From contig JADDOH010010227.1 in NCBI GenBank assembly GCA_016648135.1, forward strand, positions 1 to 64,000: a stretch of DNA of 64,000 bases, given 5' to 3'. Under the pieces are notes generated by a model. It was given only the letters and a program-made list of their open reading frames with translations, searched no databases and was not told the origin of the DNA. This document shows, piece after piece, positions 1 to 10,270 of this stretch; within the stretch, counting starts at the first letter, position 1, and every line of letters starts with the position of its first letter. The stretch comes from Agrypnia vestita (taxonomy: Eukaryota; Arthropoda; Insecta; Trichoptera; Phryganeidae). Both the position numbers and the translations under genes were made by a program.

Positions 1-189
1 TGCGACATTTTTATTACGTACAATTGTGATTCAGTCTCATTGAGATCTCTGAAACAATTCAATAAATTCCACAATTTTAGAAACTCTGAGAATCTGAAAA
101 TTAAGATTTTCATATAACATTTCTCAGTAAAAAACATATACATTTCAGCCCATGTCGTGCACGCATTTTTATTGCTCCCAGCGAGATGT

Positions 190-770
190 GATTTTATGAA
201 GCTACTTCCTCCCAATTCGCTTCCCCCTTCTCGGTTGCCGCCGCCTGACGCCCGCCACGATCGAAAGCGACCACCGCAGCCGAAAACTCGCGCGCCGTCC
301 TCGGCACGGTACCCACCCCCAACCGGGGCGGCCATCGGCAGCGGCCCTGAAAGGGGCCTTTGTGGAGAATGCAATCTCCGCTCTGCTTGGCATATAGAAC
401 TCGAGTGTTCTGTTGCCTGATGGCATGATCAGGTCTTGTCCTGTCCGTAACAGTGGGTCTTGGCCTCCTCAATAATTTTCCTCCACTCATCTCGGTCTAG
501 TGCCAGCTCTCTCCAGTTCCGAAGCTCTAAGGCAGAGATATCTTTGAGGACATTGTCACGATGTCACCATCTTAATTTTGACAACCATACATACACAACG
601 TCTTCATTCGTAACTCTGTACACCCAGTTTATTTTGAGTATTCTCCTGCAGATCCACATCTCGAATGCCTCAAGTCGCCCTTTCAATTCTTCGGTAGGCG
701 TCCATACTTCCATCTCATAAAATAATATCGAAAAGACATAGCATCTGACCATTCGCATTCTATCTTTAAT
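190..770 (-). pseudogene. C-terminal remnant of a non-LTR retrotransposon (LINE) ORF2
   Basis: On the minus strand, 758-564 reads as the region after the reverse transcriptase palm of an endonuclease/RT polyprotein. Residues such as RCYVFSILFYEMEVWT, RLEAFEMWICRRILKI and RVTNEDVVY match the post-polymerase segment found in many arthropod LINEs. A second frame nearer 550-420 reads LELRNWRELALDRDEWRKII and ends at a stop, as the C-terminus of these proteins does. The two pieces are in different frames, so the copy is broken. The polymerase core and endonuclease are absent (5' truncation). Sequence from about 420 down to 190 is unusually GC-rich and could be its 3' UTR, but that part is only inferred. 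Not a functional gene. Confidence 0.75.
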
Positions 771-2204
771 TTACGTAGCAGCCCAAGTATACAATACTTT
801 GTACCTTTTCTAATTTCGTTCCAGCAATTTCAATTTGGCTGGCTCAAGTGATACACAATGTAGCGTTCGCCAATTTCGTACATGATTAACCACCGCATGA
901 AAGGTCGTAAAAACGCGGAATGTTACTCCAGAAAACACAAACCAGAAGATCATAATAGTCTGTCACATAAATATTTTATTTCTCAAATATATGTTTACGT
1001 AAAAGTCATTCTTCAATGTGCTCGCTCCATGCGCCTGGCATCTCTGGCATGCATCTTACACAAATCCTTACACAGGAACACACTGAATTTAGGTTTTCTG
1101 TACCAAACAAATTGTTTAATTACAAAAAATGGTGTGTATTTTTGATGTCTGACATCTTTCCTCTCGCTTTCCTGCAATCTGTGGCTGTGATTTCGTTAAA
1201 AAGGACGGAAATGCGTGACAGGAAATAAGACGCGCGCAATTTCATTTAACCAATGAGCACGCGCGATGTACAAAAAATCATCGTTTATAAACAAATCAAT
1301 GTCCAGCTAGCGCCATCACAGCGAAGACGCACACTGCCAGCCAATGCTTCTGATTTTGTATATATACTGCGAGACTGGTGTTAAGCGTATGGATGTTGTA
1401 GCTATATTTTGGCTTATATATTCGAAACTATCCAATAAACACTTTTTTACATTAATGTAAACAATAACTACCCTTAATGATTTACATTCTCAAAATTTAT
1501 GTGATTATATTTAAATATTTATTCAAAATTTTCATACAATGACACACAACCGCCATCTATGAAAATAAATAAAAACATATAATTGACCAAACACATTTCT
1601 AAACACAATTTGTATGTATACGGTACCTACCTACCTAGTGCGGCAAAATTCAATAATAAATTAATTTACATGCATTTTCTTTACTTGTATTTACTAGATA
1701 ATAAATGTATAGGTATTAGCTTTTTTAAATTTAGTTTAAATGCTTTCCTTGCATTTAAATAAATGCTCAATTGATATTTTTAATTGTGAGATTTACAATT
1801 AAAAATAAAAATACAGACAGTATTGATAAGTGCTGCTCCATTGATATGTTTAATTGTGAGATGTCAAATGTTACACATCATATGCGACTACTGTAAGGTG
1901 CGCTCGTTTTTTTTTTGCTTACCTACTCCGTTTGGCCTCCCAGCTGTTTCTCTGTCCGACCTCGCTGACCTGCCCGAGCTCTGCGAGGTCACGACATTTC
2001 GGACACACCTCGGGAATTATCACAACCGAACACCGGTGGTGTTTTCAATGTTCGTGTCGAGAAACGAACTAGAGAAACCCCTAGTTTTGAGTTGTTTTGT
2101 TATCATGAAAGATTTGAACCTTTTGCAACAGATTTATTTTTTTCTCAAAAGAGGATCCCAGCACCTATTAGCGCAGATATAAACACGCTACGTTAGCTCT
2201 ATAC
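771..2204. other. No gene; short repeat fragments
   Basis: No coding sequence is convincing here. Positions 822-865 match 26431-26470 inside another MITE-like element, and 895-955 match the right arm of the inverted repeat at 25340-25403, so this is a patchwork of truncated repeats. Around 1300-1451 a TATA-like stretch (tgtatatatact) is followed about 75 bases later by AATAAA, which faintly resembles a short solo LTR but lacks a visible target duplication. The rest is AT-rich sequence with nothing recognised. Confidence 0.5.
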
Positions 2205-2460
2205 TAGCTGTAATCCGTCAAAAATGACGGAACATTGGTTCGCGACTTTGCTAAGCCCTATTATATACTTTTGGCGGTCCACGAAGAGGCGACCGTAACA
2301 ACATGCGTAGAACGGCCGGTTCGGGTTTGCTGGCATGGGGGCTCAAGCCGCATCTCCGGTCGCTTAATTCGTTTTTTAGCCTTAAATTCGAACGAAATTA
2401 CGGGCGTTACACGAAGTTAGTACGGACAGACAACGAACTCATTGTGTTTGATTCGGATGC
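2205..2460 (+). repeat. Dispersed repeat headed by CTAGCTGTAA and a small hairpin
   Basis: The copy opens with CTAGCTGTAATCCGTC followed by a short hairpin (CCGTCAAAAATGACGG). It contains a GC-richer middle with GGGTTTGCTGG and CTCAAGCCGCAT, and ends in purine-rich sequence with ACGGACAGACAACG. The same order of blocks appears at 11792-12025 on the plus strand and at 44820-45235 on the minus strand. It carries no protein and looks like a non-autonomous retroelement, perhaps RTE-related because of the GGACAGACAG-type tail. The family assignment is inference. Confidence 0.6.
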
Positions 2461-4646
2461 GTGCATTGTCAAATATTTATCACGCATTTCAATCGCGCGT
2501 AAGATAAATCAGTTCATATTTTTGTGACGTAATAAAATGATACGAATTTCGAACTAAGTGAAAGTGAATATGTTTTTAGTTCGTTAGGCAAGATGAGTTT
2601 GTTTTTGATAAACGGATACATAGTAATAAAAACTACGAAAATTTGTCTTAAACAAGTGAGAATCGGGGTTCTGGTGACAAATCAAATTTCTCTTGTTTAA
2701 ATTTTTTTATTCTTTCTTGTTGTATTATTCTTAAGGCGGTATATTCACTGCGAATGCATATTTCGCGTTTTTTACGAAAATGTGGGTTTTCATTATTCAT
2801 TTATATCAGAATTTATATGGTAGATTGCAATTTTTTAGGGCGATAACTTAGATAGAACCTTTGTTCTTATATAAAAGTAATAAACTGAACATTGTTTATA
2901 ATAAATAAGAAAAATATAAGCATTAATCCACAGGCCGCGGCAAAAAAAACGTTTTTAATGTTCCCGGGCTACGATTCGTTTGTTGAAAATTTGTATGTAA
3001 GCATACTATGTTTTTTTTATACATATAAAGTTTGCTTAATTATCTAGAATCCGTACGTAGGAAATTAAGAAATATTCAATATTAAAAAAGATATAATTTT
3101 TGAAACATGCTTAAATATTTACGTTTTTTGGTCATTTTCAAACGTTGTTTATTCATATAAAAAGATGATTTTAAACGATATATTGCATCTATATTCGCAC
3201 TTTGAGTCGTCATTCACTATTAAAAAGCTAATTTTTTTTTTAAAAAACACGTTAATTATTATTTTTAAATAAAAATTCTAAAGTATGAAAAACGACATCC
3301 TTAAGTCCTTAACGTCAGAATCCATGTTAGATGCCGTCTGGCCACGGCAGGGGTCAGTCGTGTTCATGTAGCCGAATATTCCTGGTCGTTTATTTCACTA
3401 TTCCTTGTACTTTTACGCCAAATTTGACATTTATATGAATTATTATTATATAATACGCTCAAAAGCAATTGATATCTCCCATATATTAAGGTTTTATATG
3501 GATTTTTGAACAGTTTCATCCTTTTTAAACTTTGAACTTGCGTCACATGTCAGTTTCGGTATTTTCCTAATTCAACAATTGTTCCAGATCATTTGAGGTA
3601 TCAAGATACATACTGTACGCGCCGTGCGCATGCGCGTTCGCGTCTCCCATATATTTATTTCTTGTTTAATATTAAAGGTATTCATTATGACATGAAAAGT
3701 ATTTCAGAATTATTAATATGTTTTTTAAATTCTATTCAGTAAGTAATTATTGGACGAAAATAAAATACGGGAATTTGTCGATAGATAAAATAATACATTT
3801 TGATATACGCAGTACGCACGTGGGGCTAGGTGATTGTTTTGTATTGTCATATTACGATATGCATTGATTTAAAAAGGAGTTCAGAATTATTACTATGATT
3901 CTTAAATTATTTACGGAAAATAATAAGTCGACTCAAATAATATAAGATCATTTGTCTAAAGTTAAATAAGTAAATATTTTGATACGTGAGGTACTTCTGT
4001 GGGGATACCTGACGCGGACGAAAGCAAAGAATATATGACCATCTCTTTCTATCAAACCTTACTGTTTTAGCAACGTATGTACCATAAACATGTAACGAAC
4101 GTGTAATTTTCACTCGATTTGCGCTCAGATGACATGTCGCGCACGGCTTGAAAGGACATGATCTATCGATGTAATTTGTCAGCTATGCATGTTTATGAAT
4201 CGGCTGTGCCGCCTTAACATGCCTAAGTTTTTCTGCTAATAATTAAGTCTCTTTTGTTATTTTCCAAGTTTATTTCACAACATATTTATCAATATTAACA
4301 TATTTCTAAAAGTGGAGACCTTGGCCATCTATATTATACTAATGTTTTCTATGCTTCTTTGTTGTGCTGTTGGTCTTCCGTAAATATTAAATAAATAAAA
4401 AAACAAAAATAGTTTCAGTTGCTGGTGATCCGCTAGAGGGTGATATTACGAATTTGTATTACACAATACCAGAAATAGTCTGGAGTGCAAAGAGTTAAAA
4501 ATAAATTCACAATTACATAACAACGCGATAGATAATCTTGTAGCCCTATGGTTTTGTTCAATGCTCGTGTCCTATTCTCTGCCACTTGTATCGCGGGCAT
4601 GGACTTAAATTCAATCATGTGCGAGGTCGTACCTAAGTGTGAAGTG
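2461..4646. other. No gene seen, AT-rich intergenic DNA
   Basis: About 2.2 kb with only short chance frames. A brief GC-rich patch lies at 3620-3650 (GCGCCGTGCGCATGCGCG). I recognise no protein, tRNA or bounded repeat. Confidence 0.6.
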
Positions 4647-4756
4647 TCTTAGGCTCGAATTCACAGTCAATACTAAAATGATTTAAAGGTTAAGACATTC
4701 CTTAAAGGCGTAATTTTCATTTTAAAATAACAGTTTTAAGGCGTACCTTAACCTTG
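4647..4756. mobile_element. Truncated palindromic MITE (GAATTCA family)
   Basis: The stretch starts TTAGGCTCGAATTCACAG and continues through GATTTAAAGGTTAAG to the internal AAGGCGTACCTTAACC. It is the left arm plus the start of the right arm of the palindromic element seen complete at 9651-9790. The right end is missing and is replaced by unrelated GC-rich sequence. Other pieces of the family lie at 6605-6637 and 48541-48605. Confidence 0.75.
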
Positions 4757-4760
4757 GTTT

Positions 4761-4813
4761 GCCGGAACGCGAATCCGCGTTACCTCCGTAAACTGCCGGA
4801 ACGCGGATCCGCG
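4761..4813. repeat. Two 19-bp GC-rich direct repeats, 34-bp period
   Basis: GCCGGAACGCGAATCCGCG at 4761-4779 recurs at 4795-4813 as GCCGGAACGCGGATCCGCG, one base different. The second copy contains the palindrome CGCGGATCCGCG. The pair directly abuts the broken end of the MITE fragment and stands out from the AT-rich surroundings. Function unknown. Confidence 0.7.
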
Positions 4814-5131
4814 CTTCTACGCCCGGTTGCATTTTTTTCCGTTATCTATTATAATATTACGGAATAAAGTTCAAAACCCCTTCGCGAGTGTTCTTACTGA
4901 ACGAATGAAGGTTTTCAACCAATCAGAACGGTGTAAAAAAGTTAAAATTCTTTCTTAGAATGAATTAAAAGTAACCCATTTTTTCTATGAACGGTGCGAA
5001 AGGTGTACGACGGTTTTTTATTGTTTATTGAAGTAATTGCTGATAAAGGTATCTAAGTTGTTGTTTATTTTGTATTTTTATTATTTTGAAATAGTTTGAA
5101 GTACCTAATGACTTTTTCAAAAATGACGTAA

Positions 5132-5988
5132 AGGTACTGATACACATGCTTATTAGTGGCATGTGAGCATGCGCAGTATTGACCTTCTTTAGCCCTTGCT
5201 TATTAGTGGCATGTGTCAATGTGTGTACGCACATTGCTAGTAAAAAGCATGCTCATTAGTGGCATGCTAAAAATCAACCGCCGGTTAATTTATGAGCATG
5301 CTAATGTCATTCACCATGAGAAAGGGTGTCTTTTGAGCATGTGAGAACAGGCTTGCTTATTATGAGCATGCTTATGTCATTCGCGACTAGTATCGATTAT
5401 CAATGCGATCTTCTCAGTCCGCAACAGATGAAACAAATATGGCGCGTTGGGGAGATGATAAAACATGACTTTTCGTGACTTATTATAGGAATCACGAATG
5501 TCTGTGGAATACTCGGTCACCGCTATGTAAAAATAATATAGTAAGAAATAATGTTTATGAAATTTTATTAAAAGACACAAATGATTCAAATCTTAAAAAA
5601 AATATATAAAAACTACAATCAAAAATATTTTGATTTATTAGTTCACTTTAATTTTCTATTTCAGTTTACAGTTTCCATTTTGAACAAGAGCGTCTCTATT
5701 CTATGACAAGAGCATGCCAGTAATAAACATGTATGTTTGATTAAACCCAGGAACTGTTTTGATTTATTGGTTCACTTGAATTTTCTATTTCAGTTTGTAA
5801 AGTTTCAATTTTGAACTAGAGTTCCTCTATATTCTATGACAAGAGCATGCCACTAATAAGCGTGTGTGTTTGATTGTTAGCTTAGTTAGCTTAGCATACT
5901 TAGCATAGCTAATAATGAGCAAGTGTGTACAGTTGTTAGGGCATGCTAATTTTGAGCATGCCAGTAATAAGCATTTGTATCTGTACCT
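5132..5988. mobile_element. 857-bp TIR element with TAA target duplication and GCATGC motifs
   Basis: The left end AGGTACTGATACACATGC and the right end (minus strand AGGTACAGATACAAATGC) form an inverted repeat of about 32 bp with three mismatches. TAA flanks both sides (5129-5131 and 5989-5991), matching the 3-bp TWA target of PIF/Harbinger transposons. Both terminal regions are filled with repeated motifs of the type GCATGCT and ATTAGTGGCATG in both orientations. Internally a segment of about 129 bp is duplicated in tandem (5629-5757 and 5758-5886). There is no transposase, so it is non-autonomous. The superfamily rests on target size only. Confidence 0.75.
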
Positions 5989-5991
5989 TAA

Positions 5992-6749
5992 ATCTTTGAA
6001 TAAATTGACATTAAAGTTCTCAGTGTCTGTTGGTGTTGGTTGTGAGTCTTGTTTTCGGTTATTGTTATCTTTTTATTTCACATTTATTGCGAATCATACT
6101 TCGTATGAAAGACTTTGTTTCGTGGATTATGATTTTGGAAAGTTATCTTTTCAATAAATCTTGGTTCACTCTAAATGTGTATTTAAATCACCTTGCCTCA
6201 TTGAGCGGATCTGCGCTCGCAATGATGCTCATTTTCAAAAATGTTTTTTATTCAGTTTATTGATATTATATTAAATTGTTTTTGTACCTTCAGCTGTAAA
6301 ATCCTTCGAAATATGAAATAAAACAAACAAAACCCTGATGTAAGTTCAGTATTTTATTTTATAATCATTTTCCTTGGGTAAGGCAATACTTAGTATGATA
6401 AGTCGAAAGAAATTGTTATAGTATAAAAATTTGCGATAAAACAAGTAAAAATCTTAGTTACGTATCTTCAAGAAAAAAAAAAATAATTTGTGGTGTCTAA
6501 CCACGAATTTTAATAAAAAAAAAAACAAGTAAAAATAGCGCTTTCGTGTATTATTTAGCGCGGCAGACAACGGAACGATTATTTGCCGCGTGGTACACCA
6601 GGGGTTAAATCATCCAAGTATTGACTCTGATTTCGAGAGTTAAATCTATTTTTTTTTCATTTTATTTAATTTTATTATTTTGATTCGCGCGGCAATGACG
6701 GCGCGGCTTTGCCGGCGCGGATTTGTCCTGCGCGGGTTTGTCGGGTGCC
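5992..6749. other. No gene; AT-rich with a MITE scrap
   Basis: No coding sequence is recognised. Positions 6605-6637 carry one arm of the GAATTCA palindromic MITE (TTAAATCATCCAAGTATTG). A GC-rich run at 6686-6740 has imperfect repeats of a CGCGG-TTTG-CCGG type. The remainder is low-complexity A/T. Confidence 0.5.
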
Positions 6750-6860
6750 GTTGAAATTCCATTACAGTAATTTAAATCGATTATGAAAAATTCATTCCCT
6801 CCAATACAAATCAAATAAAATGAAGAAAACCCTGCAGAAATTGAAAATATATTTTTTTGC
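6750..6860. mobile_element. Left-arm piece of CAGGGT-family foldback element, split by the LINE
   Basis: Sequence including CGATTATGAAAAATTCATTC and AAATAAAATGAAGAAAACCC matches the inner left arm of the foldback elements at 21636, 43084 and 54359. It stops at TTTTTTTGCA, exactly where the uninterrupted copy at 43350-43365 continues into GGTTTTATCATTTTAT. That continuation appears at 9182, after the LINE. The outer part of this arm is missing. Confidence 0.75.
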
Positions 6861-9181
6861 AAAGTATTTCGGGGTGCCGAGATGGAAACTGACCATTTTC
6901 TTGTAGTCTCAAGAATAAACTTGTTTCAAGGCTGGCGGTCCAGGAAAAGAACTGTACCGGCTCCGTCTAGAATCAAAAAAGAGAATCTACAAAAGGACGA
7001 TTTAAGGGAGAAGTTTGAAAGGAAAATTGTTGAAAGGCTGAGTGTAAGGAGGGTGAGTGATCTTAGGATAGATGATGCATGGGATTACTTAAAAAATACC
7101 CTTTGCGAGTCAGCGAAGGAAGTCTGTGGAACAGCTAAGCAGGGAAGGAAGAAAGGGGATGCATGGTGGGATGATGACATAAAGGAATTAGTGAAAGAAA
7201 AAAGAAAAGCGTGGCTCCATCTTCTGACAGTGAGTGGAGATGAATACGCGGGGGCAAAAGATGTATACAATGCGTGTAAAAAAAGAGTGAAAGCAGGTGT
7301 GAAAGAAAGGAAAGAGCGGCTGAAAAGAGAGGAAGGTTTGAAAATGTCTAAGAATTTTGGGGAAAACATCAAATTTTTCTGGAAGGAGGTGAAAAAATCT
7401 CGATGTGGGACGGAAAGCAATAGTATGAAAGCTATTAAGTCAGCGAATGGAGAAATGTTAATGGATGAAGATAGAATAAAAGATAGATGGATGAACTATT
7501 TCCAGGAAACGTATGAGAGTGAGGAGGCTGTAATAGAGGAATCCGTCGATATTCTCACGGAGAGAAGTATGAATGACGAGAATGAAGTCAGCGAAATAAG
7601 TGTGGAAGAAATAAAGTGTGCAATAAAGCATATGAAGAATGGTAAGGCTGTGGGGTATGATAACGTTGCTGCCGAATATATCAAGGCTGGTGGCCCATCA
7701 GTGATTTCGTGGCTTCATACTCTATTTAATAAATGTTTGAAGGAGAGCCACACCCCTTTGGATTGGAGGAGAGCAGTTATCATGCCTCTCTACAAAGGTA
7801 AAGGGTCGAGATTGGAATGCGGGAACTACAGGGCAATCAGCCTTTTAAGCTCGGTCGGCAAACTTTATGGAAGAATTTTGATAGAAAGAGTAAGGTCGAT
7901 GACGAAAGAAAAGGTATGGGACGTGCAAGGAGCCTTTGTGGGTGGAAGAGGATGCATGGATCAGATATTCTCTCTACGAGTGTTGACGGAAAAGTTTTTA
8001 GCGAAAAACCAAAAACTTTTCTGTGCATTTGTAGATCTGCAAAAAGCTTATGATAGGGTTATTAGAGGAAGGTTATGGAAGGTACTCTCTGATTACAAGG
8101 TGAACAGTAAACTTATAGACGCAGTTGCATCCCTTTACGAGGGGAGTACTGCGTGTGTAAGAATCAATGGATCTTTCACACCGTGGTTTGATATAACAAA
8201 AGGTGTCAAACAGGGTTGTGTAATGTCTCCATGGCTGTTCAACTTGTATATGGATAATTGTGTGAAAGAACTGGAATGTATGAATATAGGAGCGAAAATG
8301 AGTGATTTGATTGTATGCTGTTTACTGTACGCGGATGATGCGGTATTAATGGCAAATAGCGAACAAGACCTACAAAGTCTAGTTAGCAGGATGTATGATG
8401 TATGCAAGGAAAGTGACCTTATTATGAATGTAAAGAAGTCAAAAGTAATGGTATTCGAGAAGGAGGAAAGTAAGACAACGTGTGAAATACTAGTAGGCAA
8501 TGAATGTTTGGAACAAGTAGATGAGTTTGTGTACTTGGGAAGTATGTTCGATAGAAGAGGGAATGTTGAGAAAGATATAGAGAGGAGAGTGACTGCCGGG
8601 AATAGGGTGAACGGTGCTTTGAATGCAATAATTTCTAATAGAAATATGTCTACCGAGGCAAAACTGGCGGTACATAATGGAGTTCTGGTACCGACACTAA
8701 TGTATGGAAGTGAAGCCTGGAGCTGGCAGAAGAGGAACGAAAGTAGATTGAATGCAGTGGAGATGAGGTCCCTTAGACGTATGTGTGGTAAATCCATGTA
8801 TGATAGAGTAAAGAATGAAGATATTAGGAATGAATGTAAAGCTGATCGTAGCATAATACAGAGAATAAAAATAGGGTCGCTCAGGTGGTTTGGGCATGTT
8901 GAGCGAATGAATGAGGAAAGAATGGTAAGAAAGATATATGATGCAAGTGTTGACGGCGCCAGAAAAAGAGGGCGACCACGGAAGACGTGGCATGACCAGA
9001 TTAACCAGATACTGGAAGATGGTCCTGTTAGAAGTCTGAACAACCGTCGAGCTTGCATGCGAAGATGTATGAATGTAGACGAAGCGAAAGTTGTATGTCA
9101 GGACAGAAGAGTATGGCGCTCTATCCTCTCTGCCTACCCCCTCGGGGAAACGGCGTGATGGTAAGTAAGTAAGTAAGTAAG
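6861..9181 (+). mobile_element. 5'-truncated RTE-like LINE with (TAAG)n tail
   Basis: The element begins inside the endonuclease reading frame (VFRGAEMETDHFLV, the final APE-type motif) and ends 20 bases after the stop codon in five tandem TAAG units. Short tandem 3' tails rather than poly(A) are usual for RTE-clade LINEs. It sits precisely between the two halves of a foldback MITE (6750-6860 and 9182-9420), so it inserted later than that element. No target duplication is clear. The endonuclease is almost entirely lost, so it could not move on its own. Its long intact frame suggests a fairly recent insertion. Confidence 0.88.
6882..9158 (+). CDS. LINE reverse transcriptase polyprotein (endonuclease end missing)
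   Basis: A 758-residue frame, open upstream to the 6861 junction, so the methionine used here is internal rather than a true start. It begins at the last motif of the APE-type endonuclease (TDHFLV). The basic, coiled linker spans roughly residues 20-200 and the reverse transcriptase roughly 240-540. Visible RT motifs are YRAISLLSSVGKLYGRIL (about 316-333), FVDLQKAYD with the first catalytic Asp near 385, GVKQGCVMSPWLFNLYMD (441-458), and the YADD box near 483-486. After it come YLGSMFDRRG, MYGSEAWSW, LRWFGHVERM and the basic RKRGRPRKTWHDQI, the usual C-terminus of RTE-like polyproteins. No stops or frameshifts interrupt it. Family members make cDNA at a nicked target; this copy lacks the nicking domain. 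RTE-like is my best assignment from memory of motifs. Confidence 0.92.
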   Translation: METDHFLVVSRINLFQGWRSRKRTVPAPSRIKKENLQKDDLREKFERKIVERLSVRRVSDLRIDDAWDYLKNTLCESAKEVCGTAKQGRKKGDAWWDDDIKELVKEKRKAWLHLLTVSGDEYAGAKDVYNACKKRVKAGVKERKERLKREEGLKMSKNFGENIKFFWKEVKKSRCGTESNSMKAIKSANGEMLMDEDRIKDRWMNYFQETYESEEAVIEESVDILTERSMNDENEVSEISVEEIKCAIKHMKNGKAVGYDNVAAEYIKAGGPSVISWLHTLFNKCLKESHTPLDWRRAVIMPLYKGKGSRLECGNYRAISLLSSVGKLYGRILIERVRSMTKEKVWDVQGAFVGGRGCMDQIFSLRVLTEKFLAKNQKLFCAFVDLQKAYDRVIRGRLWKVLSDYKVNSKLIDAVASLYEGSTACVRINGSFTPWFDITKGVKQGCVMSPWLFNLYMDNCVKELECMNIGAKMSDLIVCCLLYADDAVLMANSEQDLQSLVSRMYDVCKESDLIMNVKKSKVMVFEKEESKTTCEILVGNECLEQVDEFVYLGSMFDRRGNVEKDIERRVTAGNRVNGALNAIISNRNMSTEAKLAVHNGVLVPTLMYGSEAWSWQKRNESRLNAVEMRSLRRMCGKSMYDRVKNEDIRNECKADRSIIQRIKIGSLRWFGHVERMNEERMVRKIYDASVDGARKRGRPRKTWHDQINQILEDGPVRSLNNRRACMRRCMNVDEAKVVCQDRRVWRSILSAYPLGETA

Positions 9182-9420
9182 TTTTATCATTTTATATAAC
9201 TTGTATTGAAATAAATGAATTTTTCATAATCGATATAAGTTCTATAAGGGTAGCTAAACGTTTTGCAAAAAATAAGTCAGAAATATTGAAAAAAAAGATA
9301 AATTTGATATTGCCTATCTCCATAACTATTGATATTAGGTCATGGTTGCTTGAACATTTTCGATTCGTAATCAAGGTGGGAATCTAGCCGTAAAGTATTT
9401 GTGGACTAGCTGTGAATAAT
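9182..9420. mobile_element. Right arm of the foldback element interrupted by the LINE
   Basis: TTTTATCATTTTATATAACTT through AATTTTTCATAATCGATATA, AAACGTTTTGCAAAAAATAA and GAACATTTTCGATTCGTAAT to GTGGACTAGCTGTG matches the right arms of the elements at 22150 and 54660-54904. It is the partner of 6750-6860. The terminal ACACCCTGTATA is not preserved, because the sequence diverges after GGACTAGCTGTGAATA. Confidence 0.78.
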
Positions 9421-9623
9421 ACACAACAATAGCTAACACTCCCATTCCAAGTGATCAGATCACGCGATTGGTCTGCGCATGGCACTGTTTGAATCTGCTC
9501 AACTCTGGAACAAAATTTTAAAAAACTGTGTATTTTAAAAATACCTTTAGTTTACTAGGGGATTTAATTAAGCAAGAATAAATGATGAATATTATTGAGG
9601 TAAAGCATAATAATAAATGTTGT

Positions 9624-9816
9624 GCTGTACCTCTCCAAGTACAAGAGTAAGGCCCGAATTCAGAATCAATACTTAAATGATTTAAAGGTTAAAAGGTACG
9701 CCTTAAAAGCGTAATTTTCAAAACAAAATAACACTTTTAAGGCGTATCTTAACCTTTAAATCATCTAAGTATCGACTCTGAATTCGGGCCTAAATCTCCT
9801 TTTGGAGAGGTACAGC
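9624..9816. mobile_element. Foldback MITE carrying a second palindromic MITE inside it
   Basis: GCTGTACCTCTCCAA at 9624-9638 is repeated inverted at 9802-9816, and the similarity continues outward (TAAAGC, AATAAAT on both sides). Between these arms lies the 140-bp GAATTCA palindrome (9651-9790). This is a small TIR element that served as the target for another. Confidence 0.7.
9651..9790. mobile_element. Complete 140-bp palindromic MITE, TAA target duplication
   Basis: Nearly the whole element is one inverted repeat. GGCCCGAATTCAGAATCAAT at the left corresponds to GGCCCGAATTCAGAGTCGAT read from the right on the minus strand, and similarity continues through GATTTAAAGGTTAA and TACGCCTTAAAAG, leaving only a short AT-rich centre. 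TAA lies on both sides (9648-9650 and 9791-9793). It has no coding capacity. It is the reference copy for fragments at 4647, 6605 and 48541. Confidence 0.85.
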
Positions 9817-9824
9817 GATAAAAT

Positions 9825-10201
9825 TATGTATTTATTTTTAGCTTTAATAGACCGAATGTAATAAACTGTATGTAATATGAAATAAATAAAAACTTTTAAC
9901 TTTATTATAAATTTGTATTAAATATACGCGAAAAGAGACATACTTCCGAATTCCGCTTGCCTAAAGAAGGGGTTTAGTTCATCGCTGTACAATTTTATAC
10001 TGTGTATATGCAACCCATTTACAGTATATCCAAGAATAAGTTTTTCCCGCTATTCAATATCGTGGGTTTATCCGTATTGTACATCCTGTTATCATCATTA
10101 TGACCTTATGTATTACTGAAGTCAATTCCATAGAATAAATCACAATTTTGCTATTGTCTTATAGGAAAGCCAAAATACTGTAAAATATAACATATACTTC
10201 T
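9825..10201. other. No gene seen
   Basis: AT-rich intergenic DNA. A run with AATAAA-like words lies near 9860-9890. No bounded repeat or protein is recognised. Confidence 0.5.
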
Positions 10202-10270
10202 TGGTGGTAGTGGTCATGGCTCGTCTAGTGATCTGGTGGTAGGTGGTTCGAGTCCCATTCCTGGACACCA
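10202..10270 (+). repeat. tRNA-like fragment, probable SINE head or tRNA pseudogene
   Basis: A perfect RNA polymerase III B-box (GGTTCGAGTCC, 10243-10253) sits within a segment whose ends TGGTG and CACCA pair like an acceptor stem. An A-box-like TGGCTCGTCTAGTG lies upstream, but D-arm and anticodon-arm pairing is poor. I therefore read it as a degenerate tRNA-derived sequence rather than a working tRNA gene. Confidence 0.35.

Noticed and set aside
1300..1451. A short solo LTR (TATA-like box plus AATAAA, TG...CA ends)
   Set aside because: Ends are arbitrary, no target duplication, no second copy in the window.
8135..9058. 307-codon minus-strand frame
   Set aside because: Antisense shadow of the LINE polyprotein.
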